A DNA stretch of 22,202 nucleotides from Didymodactylos carnosus (GCA_905250885.1 CAJNOQ010002902.1:1-22202); one strand, 5' to 3'; shown: positions 1 to 11,080, counted from the first letter of the stretch. The notes: generated by a model not told the origin, from the sequence alone. Made by a program: numbers and translations.

Positions 1-154
1 AAACTATTTCAATTAAAATTCATTAAGCATTACATATTTTACAATGAATTCTTATAGGGTATAATTCTAATAATAAAAATATCAAGTCACTCTTAGAAAA
101 TATATTATTTGAATTGAAAAAATTATCTAGTCAAAAATGATGAACGGGTTATTT

Positions 155-469
155 TTATGAAAATAAAAAAAAATGCATCTGCAGTTCTGCATAATTCGCA
201 GAGTGAACAGCTAGAATTTCTGCCATGTTTCTATTACATATTCTTATGGTTTCATACCAATTTCCCACCGAAGTTTGCTTCTCTGTAGAGTCCAGGAAGC
301 CCTTTGGAAACGAAGTATCAGGTTTATCCGTGGTTGATTATATTGAGGAGATGTGAGACTCCTTAGTGGAATCATGAACCCACGATGAGGGGAAAACGGG
401 TTCATTATAGCTTTCATAAGACAAAGGCGGTTGCAAACGCTCTTCTTTCAAATTCTTTTTCAAGCCCAT
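155..469 (-). pseudogene. Unrecognised broken reading frame
   Basis: Read on the minus strand, an ATG at 469-467 opens 43 codons (beginning MGLKKNLKEERL) that end at a TAA at 340-338. The same frame then stays open for about 60 more codons, to a TAA at 157-155. About 100 codons with a single internal stop, and a mixed composition including several Trp, Pro and charged residues, is more than I expect by chance in DNA this A+T-rich, so I call it a decayed coding fragment. I recognise no family. It could also be an exon with an intron I failed to place, or plain chance. No catalytic motif or membrane segment is visible. Confidence 0.28.
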
Positions 470-2556
470 TTTTTGGAGAAAAAATTGAAAGACAACTTTA
501 AATAGATTTCAAACTAGTTTCAACTGAATTATCATGAGTTGTAATTTTGTATAAACGTTTTTACTTCAAGTTTTTCAAGTCAAAATCATTAACATTAACG
601 ATTCAACAGGCACACTACAAGAAAACCTTCTATACGACACTGCTTAAAATCAGTGTTCCACTGCCAGTGCGCACCGATACTGGCCGACACGGACGCGCAG
701 CAGTATCTAGCAAGTGCCGATTAGCATTGGTGTCGCACCGATTTTTAACAGTGTCGCATTGATGTTCTTTTTTTCCAGGGTTGCTTTTCTTAATTTTGTA
801 TTAATTAGAGTGCAGCACTGGGAGATACCAGTACCACATTGTCACGCCATAACTGTACAGCACTGATCTTGGTACTTCATTTACGACAAAAAGAAAAGGA
901 TGAAGTTAAAAAGACATTTGAAACATTGCTAGTATCTGTAGCATTTAGATACGCAAACATTGATAGAACAAAATAATGATTGGAAAAAACCTTTGGCATT
1001 GGTATGTATATCTGAGTCAGTACAAAATATACTGGATGAATACATGTTCGGCACCAGTGCGCATCGGTGGGCACTCATGCATGACCAGTGCCAATAAAAA
1101 ATTTTTTGCAAGACATTGTTTAGGAAATTTCCACCATAACGCCTGTAGCGTAATTCCTTTTCATAGTATAATTAGATATGGTAAACTTGGACGTTTATTT
1201 TATCTGAAACTGGATATACAATAGTAAGTGTTCTATATAATTATCTAAATTTTTATATAAAAGTGATTTTATGGAAAAGTCGACCTTTGTCAGCGTTTGT
1301 CTTCGTGTAGTAAATGTACAAAGTGACTTCATTCAAATTCGAATCTCTCATTTCAACAACCGTTGAGTTACATTCTAAAAGTAAAACAGTTCTTGTTCTA
1401 AATTGAACATTACAAGCATTACAAGCATTAAGCATCGTACAACCAAATATTAAAGAATTAACGGATTTGTCTATAATTCTTATTTTGTCATTTGAATTCC
1501 GGTCAAGACAAAGTGTCCCGTTCTTTCAGTCTGAAGTGTTTCTAAGATTTTATTGTGATCTTTGCTATTTGAAGTTATTGAACGCCATCTATACTTATAT
1601 TTGATTGGATTTCCTCTTTTTCCTTTCGAAATAGATGGATCGAATGATTTCTCCTTTTCCATACTTTTTTCAATGCAAGTGGCTGAAGTGAAAGGAAATG
1701 AAAAAAAGATTTATTGCTTCCACTACAATAAAAAAAGATTTTCTTCTTTCTTTCTTTCCGTACTATATGTTTTATCACTTGACTGAGCTACTCGTTCTAC
1801 ATCATCTTTGGCGATATAGATTTAGAAAAAAGATGGTTCACACATATTCAACAGCTGTAGATGACACATCTAAAATTATTTTTACACATCTGTTTTAATT
1901 ACTCTATGTTTAGTGTGTATTTTACAAAAAATTTGTCGTTTTATTTATTGTTAGATAATTAATCGTCACGTGGCACACCAGTAGAACGATTATAGCTTGT
2001 TTATTTCCAATGCTATTTCATGCTTCATACTGTAGTCTATATCTAAAAAGAGTTTCTCTGATGTGAACTATGAGTAAATATGCATTTTCGCAACTTTTTG
2101 GACTTTTGATACGTTAAATAAGCCCGTTTCACTCGATAGCCTTCCAAAAAGCAGTTCATCTTTAGTCTTGCCTTTATTTGCACTCTTTTGGATTTTAGTC
2201 CGCCACTTGTTCTCAGATCATGCAGATTTTGGAGAAATTAATTGAGGTTTTCAACAACTGTAGACGAACAATCAGCAGCAGACAATTTTAAATATATACT
2301 TTAGTTTCTCTATTATTGTTTTTGGAAAATAATACATTCTTAACTTAGCCGCTTTTTTGTTTCATAGGATAATTGATAGTCAGAGGATGCTTAATAATAT
2401 ATACACTGAAAGATGGGCGGAACATGATCTTCCTTGGCTTTCCCTGTCAGGAAGAAGTTTTCCGAACTGGATGAGGAAAAGAATTTTCTTTCCTAGGACA
2501 GAAAAATGAACTTAATCTTTCTATTATTCTTATACCTTGGTATTTTCTTCTTTTAG
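470..2556. other. Intergenic DNA upstream of the kinase gene
   Basis: No convincing gene. From about 640 to 1110 the DNA is locally richer in G+C and repeats short words such as CCAGTGCGCA followed by CCGAT or TCGGT (about 664-678 and 1053-1068), CAGCAC and CAGTGCC. It includes an imperfect palindrome near 1069-1091 centred on CATGCATG. This looks like the remains of a small repeat or transposon end. At 1480-1662 (minus) a 60-codon ATG frame exists, but nothing in it is recognisable and I do not call it a gene. 1900-2550 is A+T-rich and should contain the PIP5K promoter and 5' UTR. A pyrimidine tract ending in AG at 2556, three bases before the kinase ATG, suggests that an upstream non-coding exon is spliced on there, but I could not place it. 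Confidence 0.4.
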
Positions 2557-2558
2557 AT

Positions 2559-5500
2559 ATGAACACCCATAAGACAGACGGCGTAAGTGTATGAGAATCT
2601 TTTTTTATACTAAAAAGAACATGTTTTTTTTATATGCATTATTTTTAGACTGCTACTGCTGTGGGTGGTGAAGATGAAGAAGGAGATGGTGTCGATATTG
2701 GTAAATTGCATAAATTAGGACATATACGTGTGGATAACGAGGGTAATGTGACATTTAAAAGATTACCGATTACTCAATTAGTTGAAGCATTACAGTTGGG
2801 TATACAATATACAGTCGGTGGCTTACAAGCCAAAGCAGCAAGAGATGTTTTATATAAAGATTTCATTACTGTTGAAATTATTCATTTTCCAAAGTAAGAA
2901 CAACAACAAAACTCATATTTTTATGTATATCTATGATAATATTAAATTTCATCGTTAAAGTGTGAAAGATTTTCGTGTGACTATAATCCAGTGGCAATAT
3001 TTTGTAGTACCTTCTATTGAAGCACATTTAGCAACCTTTTTATGTCTCTTCAATGTGTTTCATCGAATTAGTAATAAGCTTTGTTAATCATTATATATTT
3101 TTTTGTTTTTATAGAGATGGTACAAAAACGACGCCTGCACACCGATTTAGTGATTTTACAATTCGTTCCTATGCACCCGTAGCATTTCGACATTTTCGAG
3201 AATTATTTAATATTAAACCAGAAGAATTTCTTGTGCGTAGTAGCATATGAAACATGAAGCAAATAAGTATTGTTGTTAAAAAAATTTATTTTCTTTTAGA
3301 ATTCTATTTGTAAACCTTTGAGAGAACTACGTAATCCAGGTGCTAGTGGTAGTCTATTTTATTTAACATCTGATGATGAATTTATATTAAAAACTGTACA
3401 AAAAAAAGAAGCAGAATTTTTAAAAAGTTTATTACCAGGATACTATATGGTAGGATAATGAAAAATATTTTAGACAAAAAAATTTTAATCATGCATTGGT
3501 TATTTTTTAGAATGTCACACAAAATCCACGAACTTTATTACCAAAATATTTTGGTCTGTATTGTTATCAGGTAAATAACTTGACAAGATGATTTTTATTC
3601 TCTTTAAAACATTAGAAAAAATCAACGCTCTCTATACTAGAAATAAAAGAAAGACACCTACTCACTGCAATTATTTAGGTCACAGAATTTATGTCGAGAA
3701 AACATGAGGGTTCTGTTGTAAGTGGAAAAGTTTTTTGTCCTTGTGTGTGCATAGATGAATGATTTTTCTAACGAAAATTTAGCTCAAATCGGTTTCTAAA
3801 CTTTGCTTTTTTATTTTTATTTTTTATATGTCGGTATAGTAGAGTTAACATTCTATTTTTTTTTTAAGACTTTGGAAGAAACATAATCATTCTTAGCTAT
3901 TCAAAACTATAAGAAAAAATAAAATTGCTGCATTTTTGGGATATGTGACTACGTTAATAGATTCTTAGATTGTCACTCTAATAACTAAAAGGCTAAAGTA
4001 AGAAAAAAGTTATTTGATTCTCTTAGGTGTCAATTATCTATTATTGAATAATCTATTATCTTTTTTTCAATCTTACATATCTGCAAATTTCTAAAACTAG
4101 CTCATAAGACTCAATAGACAGACGATTATCTTCTTTTGTTTTGCTACTTTGCTGATGAATCATGTGTGTGTGTGTGTATGTTTGTGTGAAACTCAAGTAC
4201 ACTGCTAGACTATTCTTCTACTTACACTCGATATTACTCTTTTCTTTTTTGCTCACTATTCGGGTGTGTTTCGTACTATAGAATAATAAAAAAACGACTA
4301 GATTAATTTATTTGTTGTTAACTACTTTTTTTCAGGGTGAAAATAAAAATATTCGTGTTATTGTTATGAATAATTTAATTCCATCTCAAGTACATATGCA
4401 TGAAAAATATGATTTAAAAGGTTCAACATATAAACGTCGTGCATCAAGTCAAGAACGACAAAAAGAATCTCCAACTTGGAAAGATTTAGATTTTATAGAA
4501 CGTCATCCAGATGGTTTTCTATTAGATGTGGATACATATAATGCTGTTGTTAAAACAGTACAGCGAGATTGTCGGGTATAAGATTATACTTGTAGAAGAA
4601 GATTTTTTTTATTATATTTTATTGTATTTTAGGTTTTAGAAAGTTTTCGAATAATGGACTATTCTTTTTTGATTGGTGTTCATCATGTTGATCCTGCTGT
4701 GACAGCTGAGGGTGGCGCTGGAGTAAGTTGTCACTCAGAATATTTGAGTATAGATAGATATTCTAAGATTTTTTATTTTACTTTTAGGAACGAGCTTCTG
4801 GTACATGAAAAAATATATGATTGTTTATTTGACATCAAATAATTCTATTTAATTTAGATCCGTCTACTGTTCAACCACCAAAACGTATGATGTATTCAAC
4901 ACCAATGGATACAATAAATGCTGAATTTGAAGAGCATAACAAACCAGATGATCATCTTGTTGAAACAGGTGGTATACCAGCTCGAACAGCCAGTGGTCAA
5001 CGTTTATTATTGTATGTTGGTATTATTGATATATTACAATCGTATCGTATACGAAAACAATTTGAACATGCATTTAAATCAGTTTTTGCTGATGGAGTAT
5101 GTAAATTAAAAACGGAAGTTATTCTTTAATATACATTAAATAATTCTTTTTATTGCTTTAGGCAACAATTTCCGTGACAAATCCATCGTTTTATTCTGAA
5201 CGATTTCAAAGTTTTCTATTTAATACCGTATTTAAAAAGGCACCACGTAAGTTTCATAATTTTTTAATTCAATAATTGTTTAAGAGCAGGCAACAAACGC
5301 ATAGGAATATGAGCTTGTATTGTCGTATGATAAAAACTTTATATATTTTTATAGTAAGTGACGTCAATGTATGTAAGTTTCAGAACGAGAGTGGGCAGAA
5401 AATGCGGCAATACTCTTTTCTATGCTTTTTGAGTTTTTTTTTCGTACTAACTGAGTGTTTTTTGCTAAAATGTAAGTGAGAGTGTGTATACATACTCAGT

Positions 5501-7880
5501 TTTTGCGTATAACGCAATAAAAAAAAAGAGAAAACTAAACTTTATGTGAACTCTGCTTGAATAATACACTGAAGATCTATTTGCTTTTGCTGTCTTAGTT
5601 TAAGTTTCGTTCGACATGACTTAAAATTAGAGTTTATGACTATTTTTCTAATGACAACATGTCGCACGTTTGATCTGCTTATTCAGTAATTAAAAATCAT
5701 TAATGAATGAATATTACTTATATTTTGACATGCGTCAGTCATATTAAAAGCTTTTGTTTCTTCTATGACTTCATGTTTTTGTCGTTTTCCTCTCTGTACA
5801 ATTTTGAAATAGAATCAAAATTCATGAACAATTTTTTTGAAATTCAGGTGAAGCTGGAGCAACAAAAAAGTTTCGCACAATTGCCTTACTTGGTAATACA
5901 CTCATACACGCGAAAACGTGCACTGAAAATATTAAACAAAAAAAAATTTTTTGTTGTTTTGTGCTGATTTGTGTATATCTTTATCTGCTTTATTTGCTTA
6001 TGTACATTTTCTTTTTATCAAAGATATTATTTCCATTTGCAAAGATCAATGTATTTTTTTCATCCTTCCTTATATTCAATGTATTTCCGAGTTCAATTTA
6101 GAAAATTTTCTAAAATTATTTTATTTTATAGCATTACGTGGTTCTCCTCCTAAACGTCGTTCAAGATTATCAAAACTGCCAACACAAACGGAACAAGGTC
6201 GGTAATATACATAAGTTGTTAATCTATTGAATTATGTCGCTGAAACAATTTTTAGATATTTCTGTCGTTGAAAATGAAGTACCCATCCCCAATGTTCCAA
6301 AATTTATTCCGACCGAGCGAAGGACTTCACCTGTAGTACCACGTTATCCAATCGTGGGAAATCGCACAAATTATTCAATACAAACAAACATGTATGTTTA
6401 ATAAGTATATTTTAACTGCTTAAGTAATATTGATAGTATTTATTATTGTTTAGCCCATCTTCTTCTTCAAATCGTCGTTATTCTCCTCAGATGGGAGACG
6501 AGAATGATCGACACGTTCGAAATTCACCATTTCATACCATTAACAATACCAATATACGTGGTATTCAAACTGCAAATTACTCACCACTCTCTTCACCTTC
6601 GTCAAGGGGAAATCCACCACGTTATTATCATCATCCGAAAGAGAATGATCTAATAGATGATACCAATCATATGTCAACAACAACAATAACAAACTCATCT
6701 TCAACACGTTATCCTGATTTAATTTCGCCTTCGTTACAATTAAAAAATTCTGCACGATCTACAATAAAATGTTGAGTGAACATTTTCTAAAAGTCAAACT
6801 TTGAAAAAAAAGATAGTTAAACGTAGTTGCAGAAGTTTTCCGCTTGCCGTTGAAGTTTTCAGAAGAAGAAAAAAACAGACAAAAAAGTTATTTAGTTTTG
6901 AACTTTTTGACAGTAGTCCAATTTTACTCAATGAAAATTGTGATGCTTTTATAAACCCACAAAACTATTTATTAACTTTTGTATTCTTTTTCTAGCTGAT
7001 TCGGGACGAATCTTAACAACATCATTTACCAGAGTTGAACATCCAAAAACAATTGTAGCAACTTCAAATAAAGCTTTGACAACATCTACAGCAGAAGCTG
7101 ATTTCCATTTTCGTAAGTGCTAAAATATAAATTGTAACATTTTAAATCCGAGAGTGATATTTGATGTTATAATTTCGACTAGTTTTATAAAGCAGGTTTA
7201 TTCTGTTATTCATGCAGATATGTTGGCTAAATCAACATACACACTTATTGAGCAACACTTGGCCGATACGAAATAGATAAGATTTGATTAAAAGGGAAGA
7301 TACTTTAATTTCGTATTTTATTAAAACAATTTAAACAAATATATAAGAAAATCAAACGTTTCGACCTCTTCTAAATTGAGGTCTTCATCAGTGAACTTAA
7401 ATTGAGGTCGAGACGTTTGATTTTCTTATATATTTGTTTTAAATATTTTTAAATTGTTTTAATAAAATACGAAATTAAAATATCTTCCCTTTTAATCAAA
7501 ACGTACACACTGTATGTTATACTAAGACACGTTTGAAATTCCCCTAAAATTGTCTGACTCTTATTGTTGTCGAACGTTTATAGCTAAGGCTGATTGTTTT
7601 AGAAACAGTAATAATTGTTTAATATCTATCCTCTCACATAGATAACCATAGATTTTGATGATATGTCCTTAATGACATAAAAAAAGAAATTTTTAGATAT
7701 CATTCGTACAAACTAGACAATGTTTAGTGTCTAATTTATTTTTATTTTTTTATTCTAGAAAGTCATCGTGAGCAAAATCCACATATAAAAACCACCACCA
7801 CTTCTTCACCTGTTCATCGATCAATGATTCTCACAGCATCATCTGACTTAGATGAATCACCGGTAGTTATTCGTCTTTAG
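2559..7880 (+). CDS. PIP5K1: Type I phosphatidylinositol-4-phosphate 5-kinase, 16 coding exons
   Basis: The enzyme phosphorylates PI4P to PI(4,5)P2 at the cytosolic face of membranes. Coding exons: 2559-2582, 2649-2893, 3115-3232, 3300-3449, 3511-3570, 4336-4575, 4633-4722, 4788-4800, 4858-5096, 5162-5246, 5848-5892, 6132-6197, 6256-6391, 6454-6770, 6996-7112, 7759-7880. All junctions are GT-AG and the phases close to 688 codons plus TAG. The kinase domain spans about residues 60-420. Visible motifs are the glycine-rich PGASGSLFY (142-150), FILKTVQ with the presumed ATP-binding Lys160, [10 protein letters not shown] (225-234), [10 protein letters not shown] (287-296) and GIID with the presumed metal-binding Asp371. 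SFYSERF (402-408) is followed by KK (418-419). Glu406 in that loop, together with the dilysine, is the family signature for type I (PI4P) over type II (PI5P) enzymes. Residues 423-688 are a Ser/Pro/Asn-rich tail with basic patches, ending in -VIRL. The start follows a splice acceptor. The 3' exons (11-16) rest on phase and open frame rather than recognised homology. Length is in the range of the long mammalian type I forms. Confidence 0.93.
4164..4189. repeat. TG microsatellite in intron 5
   Basis: A short run of alternating TG with two interruptions lies inside the 765-bp fifth intron (3571-4335) of the kinase gene. The rest of this intron is A+T-rich with poly-T stretches and holds no exon that I can support. 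Confidence 0.8.
7283..7500. mobile_element. Near-perfect hairpin element in last PIP5K intron
   Basis: The arms at 7283-7357 and 7415-7500 are inverted copies. They match almost perfectly over about 75 bp, apart from an 11-bp A+T insertion in the right arm (around 7438-7448) and roughly one substitution. The central 57 bp holds a second, smaller hairpin on the minus strand. Near-identity of the arms means a recent insertion or recent arm conversion. The element sits wholly in intron 15 (7113-7758), 258 bp before the last exon. No transposase is encoded, and I could not identify a clean target-site duplication. It would normally be called a foldback MITE, but its apex carries a hammerhead-type core (see the ribozyme entry), so it may instead be a Penelope-type terminal fragment or a retrozyme-like unit. 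Confidence 0.85.
7333..7440 (-). ncRNA. Candidate hammerhead ribozyme (type III layout)
   Basis: Read on the minus strand, the order is: stem III 5' arm (plus 7440-7415), cleavage triplet GTC (7414-7412), stem I loop (7411-7392), core CTGATGA (7391-7385), stem II GACCTC/GAGGTC (7383-7378 and 7368-7363), core GAAAC (7362-7358), stem III 3' arm (7357-7333). The A15.1-U16.1 and C15.2-G16.2 pairs that hammerheads require are present, and stem III continues for more than 20 bp. Stem II is six perfect pairs closing a 9-nt loop. Two deviations are visible: one extra A between CTGATGA and stem II (plus T7384), and an imperfect stem I (TCGAC against GTTCA: one C-C mismatch, one wobble). Predicted cleavage falls 3' of the base opposite 7412. 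Hammerheads are known in Penelope-like retroelements and retrozymes. Activity is not established; the extra A could weaken it. Confidence 0.6.
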
Positions 7881-8003
7881 AATATTATTAGCTGCCTGGT
7901 GTATTTTACCCTTTGATGTTATATATGTACATACATGTTGTTATCTTGTTTATCTTTAGAATCAGCTCGTATTACGGGTTTGTTGATTGATTGATTTTTA
8001 GCA

Positions 8004-8073
8004 CTGTGTGTGTGGTGTGTGTGCGCGCGCGCGCGCGTGTGTGTGTGTGCGTGTATGTGTGTGTGTGTGTATG
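8004..8073. repeat. Compound GT/GC/GT microsatellite
   Basis: About 70 bp of alternating purine-pyrimidine: a GT run, then about eight CG dinucleotides (GCGCGC...), then more GT with occasional AT steps. Such tracts are known to adopt left-handed Z-DNA under negative supercoiling. It lies about 125 bp past the kinase stop codon, so it may be transcribed within the 3' UTR. Confidence 0.9.
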
Positions 8074-9178
8074 TATTCTGAACGCTTAAAAATCACTTAA
8101 TGGACGATGCAGAATGTGGCTAATATTTCCGACCATTGTGTTGTATGATTGAAATGCTTTTTTCATACTCTCATTTTATAAGAATTATAGCTGTCTTCGA
8201 TTAATCCTTTCAAATCAATCATCATTAAAGGATTTAAGAAAGAAAGTTGAGAAAGTTTACACATTGGGGCTTTATAATATTCCACAATACACTTTATATT
8301 TCCATAGCTCTATCTTGTGTATCTTTAAATTTACTAATGATAAAATCTGTGATTTGTTCACATTGGATGTTTTTTTTCTCTATTTTAGACACGTTTATGA
8401 CAAATTTTGATGCAATATTTATTTTATTTATCCCTCCATGCTATCTTTATTTTTTGTTTCAATGCGGAATGTATTGTGTATGTGAGTGTTTCTTCAACAA
8501 ACATTCCGTTTTGTTCAACCATGATCGTATCGATCTTAGATTATTTTTCTGTAAATAATGGTTTCTAATGATGTTTTCTTCTTTTTTTTCTTCTTTTGTG
8601 TGTGTATGCGTGTATAATGACAATCGATGTTCTCATCATCAAATCAATTGATGCAATACGAATTATAACTGTACCTTTCCTCCACTATCATTATCCGAGG
8701 TTCTTTAACTATTGATTATTTATCATTTGATCAATTTGTATGCAAAAAATGATTTATATATGTGTCTGTATGTAAAAACCCGGTGTACATGTTGTATCTC
8801 TTTTTTTTTCATACACGACAACTTTTTTTATTTATCTTTTATACACTAGGATTTTTCGATTATTAGTATTCGTCGAACAAAACACTAATATTAATCCTCA
8901 CATTACTTCTATCTATTTATCTATTTATTTATTAATTAATAGATTTTTTTTTACGGCTATGTTCTTATTTCAAAACTTTAAATTATTGACTAAGAAACAT
9001 TTACATTAAGCTAATTTCTTACTAAATTAGAAGAATTTTGTTTTTTATTTTTATTTTTGTTGGTTGCATTTATATACTTGTTCTACAACTAATTTATTAA
9101 TCATTACTCTATAGAGTAATCGCGCAGAAAAATAATTTATGACGAACAATTTAATATGTTCTGAGTGTCTGCTTGTCA

Positions 9179-9184
9179 ATAAAG
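9179..9184 (+). terminator. Candidate poly(A) signal AATAAA
   Basis: The first canonical AATAAA that I find after the PIP5K stop codon (7880), followed within 40 bases by G/T-rich DNA. Its use by the kinase transcript is an inference. Confidence 0.4.
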
Positions 9185-9484
9185 TTTAGAAATAAGAATA
9201 TTTAGGTATATACCCCGATGTTTGTTTGTTTTCAACAGTGACGTGGTGGTATTAACTATTTTTTATTGGAAGAAGTAAATCTTTCTTATTTAATCATGTG
9301 TGATCTTTCCCAATTTGTGTATGATAATTTTAATTTTAAAATGCTATTTTTTTTGCTTCTTCTTCGTCATGTCATTGTTGTTTTGTGGTTTTTTTTTTCT
9401 TTTTCTTTCTTCTTCTTTCAATCAGTCAATTTCATGTTTGTACTTTTATTTTTTATAAAAAACTAGAACAGAAAATTCTCGATA

Positions 9485-10590
9485 TTAACTATTAATATAT
9501 TTAAACGGTAGGAAACGTAGAGAATAGACAAATTTGATTACTAAAAATTCGTTATAATCAAGTTGGGAAAATTATTGTCACTCATCTACAATTAGAAAAT
9601 TACAATAATTCTACTATTTGTTAAAATAAGAATTATTCATAATGTAGAATTTTATGTAGCAGAATAAAACACAAAAAAACAGATTAAAGAGGAAAAAGTA
9701 AATTGAATTGAAATGAGTAAAGAACGTCATCTTTCAACTACATTTGAAATTATAGGCATAAATTTACTGTTTTTTTCGATTTTGTAGAAAAAATTTAAAA
9801 GATGAGAACATCAGTAATGTAACGTTAAATATGAATTTTAATAACTGACTAAAAAGTAGTACGAAAAATGGCAGACTCTAGGTTAATTAATTCTATGTTG
9901 TTCACACTAGAAATGCACAAATTCGGAAAGTGACTTTTTTGTTACATTCACTAGAACAACTGCATCTGTCGAACAATTTGTTACTAATTATTATCCAACA
10001 TTGTGCTACTGCTGTAAAAATTTTCCGTAGGATCCAGACTTTTTTATGTTTTAACCATAACTCAGTACAGGAGTGGTCTTTCAGCAAACGGCTTTCACCA
10101 AAATGTTGCTCATTCGTCCGAGTATATTCGTCGAAAAAAAAAATTTAAAATATTGGTTATTCTTGTCCGTAGGTCGACATCAATGCTCGAGTACCAAAGA
10201 GCTGCAAAAATTTTCCATACGACTAATGTAATGGATTTTTTGACCCGTCAAAGAAGTTTAAAGCTATGAAAACTATACCAGCGGAAAGCGGAGAAGATAA
10301 CGAACATTTTGGTAAAAAAGATTTTTGAAAAAACGCTTTCTCGTGGACGGCAGACTGGTTTTAAGGTAAAGCTGACATGGTCAATATGTAAATTTTGTAC
10401 CTCGGTAATGAATGGATGAAATTTCTTTTTAGACATATCAATGGGGAAAACGGCTGATTTAAAAGTTTATGGAAAAAAGTAGACACGTATTTTTCGTCTG
10501 TTTGTTACGAATCTCACTCAAAACATCTTCATTTGCAAGTTTTTTACTTTTTATCGTTTTCTTTATGACTTATTTATATTCATTAGAACT
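9485..10590. other. Non-coding region with degenerate repeats
   Basis: No gene is supported. A word beginning GCTG(T/C)AAAAATTTTCC occurs at 10011-10032 and 10201-10222 as a direct repeat. ACATTTTGGT at 10305-10314 has an inverted counterpart (ACCAAAATGT) near 10098-10107. This suggests an old, internally rearranged repeat adjoining the large palindrome that starts at 10597. Short frames on both strands at 9902-10148 and 10248-10436 overlap each other and show no recognisable domain. Confidence 0.35.
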
Positions 10591-10596
10591 GCCATT

Positions 10597-11080
10597 AAGC
10601 GAGCTTTAAAAGTACGGATCGCCTTTTTCTTTTATTTTGCTGTATCACTAAGAGAATACATTTTTTCTAAATCAGGAGCGAAAAACTCGAACTTCTGTCT
10701 GTAATTCTCCATTTTCTCAACTAGGACTCACTTTTTATGCAATAAAAATATTATATTTGGCGTTAGCATCGAGAACTGAGTCGAATGATTTCCTGTTTTT
10801 ATTCTAACCGATTACTTTCGTTTTTTCCTGAAAGTTACTGAGATTTTTATCAAAAAAGGAAAATCAAAGAAAACTCTCGAAACATATATCATTCGACTCA
10901 GTTTTCGATACTGACGCCGAATATGGTATTTTTGTTGCATAAAAAGTGAGTCCTAGTTAAAAAAATAGAGAATTACAGACAGAAGTCCGAGTTTTTCGCT
11001 CCTGATTTAGAAAAAATGTATTCTCTTAGTGATACAGCAAAATAAAAGCAAAACGCGATCTGTACTTTTAAATCTCGCTT
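10597..11080. repeat. Long palindrome (foldback element), about 200-bp arms
   Basis: The left arm (about 10597-10793) and right arm (about 10885-11080) are inverted copies with scattered mismatches and 1-2 base indels, around a spacer of about 90 bp. Weaker symmetry seems to run a further 30 bp or so outward. No open frame spans it, so it is a non-autonomous foldback element or an inverted duplication. A transcript through it would fold into a long double-stranded RNA. The inner arm ends carry an ATTCGACTCAG...GCCGAATATGG block that recurs elsewhere in the window (17229-17273 and 19924-19964). Confidence 0.9.

Larger units (their letters stand above)
7881..9480. other. 3' UTR / intergenic flank of the kinase gene
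   Basis: T-rich DNA without a supportable gene. An ATTAAA at 8224-8229 and a canonical AATAAA at 9179-9184, the latter followed by T/G-rich sequence, are candidate poly(A) signals for PIP5K. If the distal one is used, the 3' UTR is about 1.3 kb. An open frame at 8247-8558 is low-complexity Phe/Leu/Ile translation of T-rich DNA and is not called. Confidence 0.4.

Noticed and set aside
2661..2897. Kinase start inside exon 2
   Set aside because: The first codon of that frame is not ATG and an upstream exon with ATG at 2559 splices in phase, so the longer start is preferred.
4152..4192. Second possible hammerhead (CTGATGA then GAAAC in intron 5)
   Set aside because: The bases between the two words are a TG microsatellite and cannot form stem II; no matching stem III.
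8247..8558. 103-codon plus-strand open frame
   Set aside because: Almost entirely Phe, Leu, Ile, Cys and Ser from T-rich DNA in the kinase 3' flank; no start context, domain or splice logic.
9902..10148. Overlapping frames on both strands
   Set aside because: Mutually antisense, no recognisable domain, inside a degenerate repeat region.
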